Positions 60,716-64,000 of a stretch of 64,000 bases of DNA are shown here, one piece after another (the stretch's first letter is position 1; every line of letters starts with the position of its first letter). The stretch covers positions 1 to 64,000 of the forward strand of contig CAZMZG010000001.1 in the NCBI GenBank assembly GCA_964570785.1. Direction: 5' to 3'. A model generated the notes under the pieces. The model made no database searches. It saw only the letters and a list, made by a program, of their open reading frames with translations, and was not told where the DNA came from. Origin of the DNA: Thermatribacter sp964570785. Lineage in GTDB: Bacteria; Atribacterota; Atribacteria; Atribacterales; Thermatribacteraceae. The position numbers and the translations under genes were made by a program.

Positions 60716-62128
60716 GTGAAGCAAACTTTTGGTCTGATCGTGGGTAATCGAGGATTCTTTCCTGATGTTCTGGCAAAGGAAGGTAGAGAAAAGATTCTCA
60801 AGGTGCTTGAGAACATGGGCTACGGAGTGATAACCCTTACTCCTGAGGACACCAAATTCGGGACAGTGGAGACTTGGGAGGACGCTCAGAAGTGTGCTCG
60901 CCTTTTTGAAGAGCATCGTAACGAGATTTCAGGGGTTATCGTTACTCTCCCCAATTTTGGCGACGAAAAAGGTGTTGCTTACGCTCTTCGCTTTTCAGGA
61001 CTCCGAGTACCGGTTCTGGTTCATGCCTTTCCTGACCGAAACGATGCTATGGATATTAGTCGGCGCAGAGATAGTTTTTGTGGAAAGCTGTCTGTGTGTA
61101 ACAATTTGAGACAGTTTGGAATTCCCTTTTCGTTGACCACCCAGCATACCGAGGATCCGGATAGCGATCTTTTTAAAGAAGATGTGAGCTGGTTTGCTTC
61201 AGTATGTCGAGTTGTTAACGGCTTTAAAAACCTGAAAGCAGGAGCTATTGGTGCAAGACCCAACGCTTTTAATACGGTGCGTTTTTCGGAAAAAATACTC
61301 GAAAGCAATGGTATTTCGGTCGAAGTAGTCGATCTTTCCGAAATTTTAGCTAAAGTTGGAAAGCTTGAAGACAAGGATTCCAAGGTGCTGGCAGGGGTTA
61401 AAGAAATTAAAGACTACATTGACACCACAGGTGTTCCTGAGGAAGCCCTGGTTAAGATGGCTAAATTGCGGCTGGTTCTTAAGGAATGGATTGAGAAAAC
61501 CGGGGTGTCTCTTATTTCCTTCCAGTGCTGGACTTCCATCCAGGAGAACCTGGGGATTATGCCCTGTGCGGTCATGAGCATGCTCAGCGAAGGCCTGGTT
61601 CCTGCTGCCTGTGAAGTTGATTTAACGGGCGGATTGGCCATGTATGCACTGCAGCTGGCTTCCGGTAAGCCCTCTGCTCTGGTGGACTGGAATAACAATT
61701 TTGACGATGATCCGGATAAAGCTGTGCTTTTCCACTGCAGCAATTTCCCCAAATCACTACTTCAAAATCCTCGTATGGGTTATGGAGATATAATCTCTTC
61801 TTCCGCAGTTCCTAAAGAACAGGCTTATGGTACCTGCTATGGCAAGATTCCTGCTGGTCCGGTAACTATCAGTCGCCTGGCTACTGATGATGTTTCTGGA
61901 AAGATAATCGGTTACGTGGCTGAGGGAGAAATCACAGAGGACGCAATTGAGACCTTTGGTGGTTGGGGTGTAATAAAGATTGAAAACCTGCAGGATCTTC
62001 TATATGTTATATGCGATAACGGCTTTGAGCATCACGCTGCCATAAACCTCTCTTGGGTAGCAGATGCTCTGGTCGAGGCCTTTGATAAATATCTTGGATT
62101 TGATATCTACTGGCACAATGCGGTATAA
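60716..62128 (+). CDS. L-fucose/L-arabinose isomerase-family protein
   Basis: 470 residues from GTG 60716 with GGAGG eight bases upstream. The architecture is that of FucI/AraA-fold proteins: an N-terminal region with Rossmann-like parts (LIVGNRGFFPDVLAKEG), and a C-terminal half with likely metal ligands Glu in ACEVDLTGGLAMYAL, Asp in ALVDWNNNF and His in FEHHAAINL. It is shorter than E. coli FucI (591) and the substrate is unknown. It is convergent with a MalFG-type importer, so the imported sugar may be its substrate. Sugar isomerase is a family-level prediction only. Confidence 0.75.
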   Translation: MKQTFGLIVGNRGFFPDVLAKEGREKILKVLENMGYGVITLTPEDTKFGTVETWEDAQKCARLFEEHRNEISGVIVTLPNFGDEKGVAYALRFSGLRVPVLVHAFPDRNDAMDISRRRDSFCGKLSVCNNLRQFGIPFSLTTQHTEDPDSDLFKEDVSWFASVCRVVNGFKNLKAGAIGARPNAFNTVRFSEKILESNGISVEVVDLSEILAKVGKLEDKDSKVLAGVKEIKDYIDTTGVPEEALVKMAKLRLVLKEWIEKTGVSLISFQCWTSIQENLGIMPCAVMSMLSEGLVPAACEVDLTGGLAMYALQLASGKPSALVDWNNNFDDDPDKAVLFHCSNFPKSLLQNPRMGYGDIISSSAVPKEQAYGTCYGKIPAGPVTISRLATDDVSGKIIGYVAEGEITEDAIETFGGWGVIKIENLQDLLYVICDNGFEHHAAINLSWVADALVEAFDKYLGFDIYWHNAV

Positions 62129-62142
62129 GGGCTAAAGAGTAC

Positions 62143-62174
62143 ATCACCGGGTAGGGTATACCCTACCCGGTGAT
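62143..62174. terminator. 32-bp perfect palindrome between convergent genes
   Basis: A 32-base exact palindrome centred at 62158/62159 lies 14 bases after the isomerase stop and contains the stop codon of the convergent small membrane protein gene (62163-62165). It can fold in either transcript and probably terminates both, although neither side has a long T-run. Confidence 0.7.
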
Positions 62175-62333
62175 AATAAGCATTCCCAGGAAAATTAAAG
62201 TGCCCACAGTTGCTACATAGAGCGGTACAAATTGCTCTACGAAACGTACCCACAGAAGATGGACGCCAAACATTACTACCACGCCAATGAACACTCGATC
62301 CCAGAGATTACTTTTAAAAGGTAAGATTCGCAT
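62163..62333 (-). CDS. 56-residue two-helix membrane protein of the sugar importer
   Basis: A short gene just below usual size cut-offs. ATG 62333 has AGAGGTGA six bases upstream, and the gene starts 13 bases after malG. The product has two hydrophobic helices (about VFIGVVVMFGVHLLWV and LYVATVGTLIFLGMLIITG) joined by a short loop (RFVEQFVP) and a basic N-terminus, predicting both ends in the cytoplasm. I recognise no family with certainty; small two-helix proteins occur beside some glycerol and sugar ABC permeases. Its stop lies inside a strong palindromic terminator. Confidence 0.75.
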   Translation of the reverse strand: MRILPFKSNLWDRVFIGVVVMFGVHLLWVRFVEQFVPLYVATVGTLIFLGMLIITG

Positions 62334-62346
62334 TTAGTTTCACCTC

Positions 62347-63171
62347 TTAATCCTTGACCGCTCCAAAAGTAAGGCCTGCGATTATATGCTTTTGGGCAAT
62401 ACCTATAAATACTACAGCGGGTATTAAGCAAACCACTGAAACCGCAGCCATTTCTCCCCAATTGGTGCCGATAACAGTAACGAACTCAGCCAGGCCTGTA
62501 GTAATGGTTCGGGCATTAACGCTGGTTAATATGGATGCAAAAAGATATTCATTCCAGGCAAAAATCCAGGTAAGTATTGCAGTTACCATTATTCCCGGTT
62601 TGGCAAGAGGAAGGATAATGTGAGTTAGCACTCCCCACAGGGAACAGCCATCAATTAACGCTGCCTCATCCAGTTCTTTAGGAATGGAATCCATCATTCC
62701 TTTAAGTAACCATATGGCAAAAGGAAGGTTAAAAATACAGTAGAGCAAGATCATTCCCAGTTTGGTATCTCTTAGGCCTACTCTGTTAAAGATGAGGAAG
62801 AAGGGAACAATAAATACTGCAGGTGGAGCCATACGGTTGGTTATGGTCCAGAAGAAAACGTTGTTAGAACCTGGTATGCGAAAACGAGAGAAAGAATAGG
62901 TTGCTAAAACGGCAAGCGCAATAACCAGGGCTGTATTTCCCGAAGAAATAACCAGGGAGTTGAGAAGGTATCTTCCATAGATGTCTTTGAAAAAAGGACG
63001 ATAATAGTTCATGGCGTAGAAGGAGGTTTGTATGAGTCGTGGTCCGCTGAAAACTTCCAGCTTGGTTCGGGCAGATACCACGAACATCCAGTAAATGGGG
63101 AAAAGAGTTGCTACGGCAATGATGATGGAAATAACATATATTAACAACAATCTCAAGCTCTTTTTGGTCAT
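62347..63171 (-). CDS. Sugar ABC transporter permease, MalG type
   Basis: An inner-membrane permease of 274 residues with six predicted helices. The EAA loop that binds the ATPase is ELDEAALIDGCSLWGVLTHI, followed by PLAKPG. The ATG at 63171 immediately follows the MalF stop. The ATPase is not local; the orphan MalK-type protein at 13409 is the only candidate in the window. Substrate unknown. Confidence 0.9.
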   Translation of the reverse strand: MTKKSLRLLLIYVISIIIAVATLFPIYWMFVVSARTKLEVFSGPRLIQTSFYAMNYYRPFFKDIYGRYLLNSLVISSGNTALVIALAVLATYSFSRFRIPGSNNVFFWTITNRMAPPAVFIVPFFLIFNRVGLRDTKLGMILLYCIFNLPFAIWLLKGMMDSIPKELDEAALIDGCSLWGVLTHIILPLAKPGIMVTAILTWIFAWNEYLFASILTSVNARTITTGLAEFVTVIGTNWGEMAAVSVVCLIPAVVFIGIAQKHIIAGLTFGAVKD

Positions 63172-64000
63172 CTATGAAGCCTCCTGTGAGGAAGATATGA
63201 AGGTCAGGAGTAGCCAGCACATTACAATGGTCAGATAAAGCAGGAATAAAGACATCGCGGAACTATAGCCGTATTCCATAGATTGGAGAACCAGGCGCAC
63301 CAGATGGATACTTACATAACGAGTTGCTGTTCCTGGACCACCGCTGGTTAGCATCCATACTTCGTCAAATATTCTGAAGGTGTCCATAATTCTTATAAAA
63401 AGGGTTGTTAGAAGGACCGGCTTAAGAAGGGGTAAAGTTACGTAGCGGAAGGTTTGCCAGCGGTTAGCTCCATCTACCACCGCAGCTTCGTAGGGTTGTT
63501 TAGGAAGACTCGATAAGCCGGCCATTAAAGCAAGGGTTACAAAAGGTGTCCAGTGCCAGACATCAACAAAGATAGTGGTGAAAAAAGCTTGGGAAGCGTT
63601 AACTCCTATATTGTAGTCAATCCCTGCTTTTCTTAAATAAAATGGTATTGGTCCAATATCAGGATTGGTGAGTAAAACCCACATACTTCCAATGCTAATT
63701 GGAGCCATAGCCAGAGGGAGAGTCATTATGGTTCGAAAAAGACCTTTTCCTTTAAATTCAAAGGTTAACAGGTTTGCTATCAGCAAACCAAGAGGCATTT
63801 CTATAGCACAGCAAAGCACTACAAAAGTGAGTCCTAAGCGTAGGGATTTCAGGAAGTCCTGGTCGAACATCAGTTTCCTGAAGTTGTTGAACCCAGTGTA
63901 AACCATTCCCATTCTTGAGAACACATTGTACTTGAAAACACTGAGATAAATAATATATAAAATTGGAATAACGCCAATTAGAATCATCAAAGCGAGCGTG
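63172..64000 (-). CDS. Sugar ABC transporter permease, MalF type, 5' end outside window
   Basis: About 276 codons are visible and the frame is open at the right edge (TLALMMILIGVIPILYIIYL reads as an interior of the first helix), so the true start lies beyond 64000; in-window TTG/ATG codons are probably internal. The EAA loop is PYEAAVVDGANRWQTFRYV with PLLKPV after it. Partner of the MalG-type permease. Confidence 0.9.
   Translation of the reverse strand, partial: TLALMILIGVIPILYIIYLSVFKYNVFSRMGMVYTGFNNFRKLMFDQDFLKSLRLGLTFVVLCCAIEMPLGLLIANLLTFEFKGKGLFRTIMTLPLAMAPISIGSMWVLLTNPDIGPIPFYLRKAGIDYNIGVNASQAFFTTIFVDVWHWTPFVTLALMAGLSSLPKQPYEAAVVDGANRWQTFRYVTLPLLKPVLLTTLFIRIMDTFRIFDEVWMLTSGGPGTATRYVSIHLVRLVLQSMEYGYSSAMSLFLLYLTIVMCWLLLTFISSSQEAS

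Noticed and set aside
1..64000. CRISPR arrays, insertion sequences, prophage or defence islands
   Set aside because: I saw no regularly spaced repeats, transposase or integrase motifs or tRNA-flanking duplications; the window is core genome.

Overview
The window is a dense, almost wholly minus-strand block of bacterial housekeeping genes (about 56 protein genes or fragments, two tRNA-Leu genes, one decayed signalling gene). The gene content suggests a deep-branching, probably anaerobic and fermentative bacterium of Atribacterota/Thermotogota/Firmicutes-like affinity. Pointers are a PPi-type phosphofructokinase, WhiA, CdaA, GatCAB, an EF-G2-type GTPase and oligopeptide and sugar ABC importers. 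This placement is inference; no 16S rRNA or other decisive marker is present. Promoters of the TTGACA-17-TATAAT type are easy to see before several operons and both tRNAs.

Layout, left to right. 1-4207: infC-rpmI-rplT-pheS-pheT (pheT runs off the left edge), with infC apparently starting at ATT. 4273-10110: oppABCDF peptide importer. 10185-13276: gapA-tpiA-secG and a nicotinate phosphoribosyltransferase. 13409-14515: an orphan MalK/UgpC-type ATPase. 14587-26050: a run reading 5'-nuclease/degenerate PolA, glgA, coaE, uvrB, uvrA, uvrC, whiA, mostly with overlapping ends. 26092-26179: tRNA-Leu(CAA). 26182-39776: an operon from a strong promoter, guaB3-like, guaA, purA, ligA, gatC, gatA, gatB, dnaE, TPR protein. 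39937-41514: groEL without groES. 41625-49404: EF-G2, acpS, nnr, alr, tsaE, tsaB, rimI, tsaD. 49408-52478: cdaA with odd small ORFs after it, argF and an ornithine racemase-like gene. 52574-53884: rplM-rpsI divergent from rpsT. 53887-58463: pfp, comEC, holA. 58629-59867: a HAD-Nudix fusion. 59969-60055: tRNA-Leu(GAG). 60095-60600: remnants of a receiver/histidine-kinase gene. 60716-62128: a plus-strand L-fucose isomerase-family gene. 62163-64000: MalF/MalG-type sugar permeases with a 56-residue two-helix protein after them; malF runs off the right edge.

Functionally the window links translation (PheRS, IF3, L13, L20, L35, S9, S20, GatCAB, t6A synthesis), glycolysis (PFP, TPI, GAPDH), purine synthesis (IMPDH, GMPS, ADSS), replication (DnaE, HolA, LigA) and excision repair (UvrABC). 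I saw no phage, IS element, CRISPR array or defence island. The most unusual items are a PolA-type protein with an intact 5'-nuclease but no recognisable polymerase motifs, a HAD domain with Ser at the nucleophile position fused to an intact Nudix box, a membrane segment in frame directly behind the cdaA stop codon, the 56-residue membrane protein of the sugar importer, and the decayed two-component gene.
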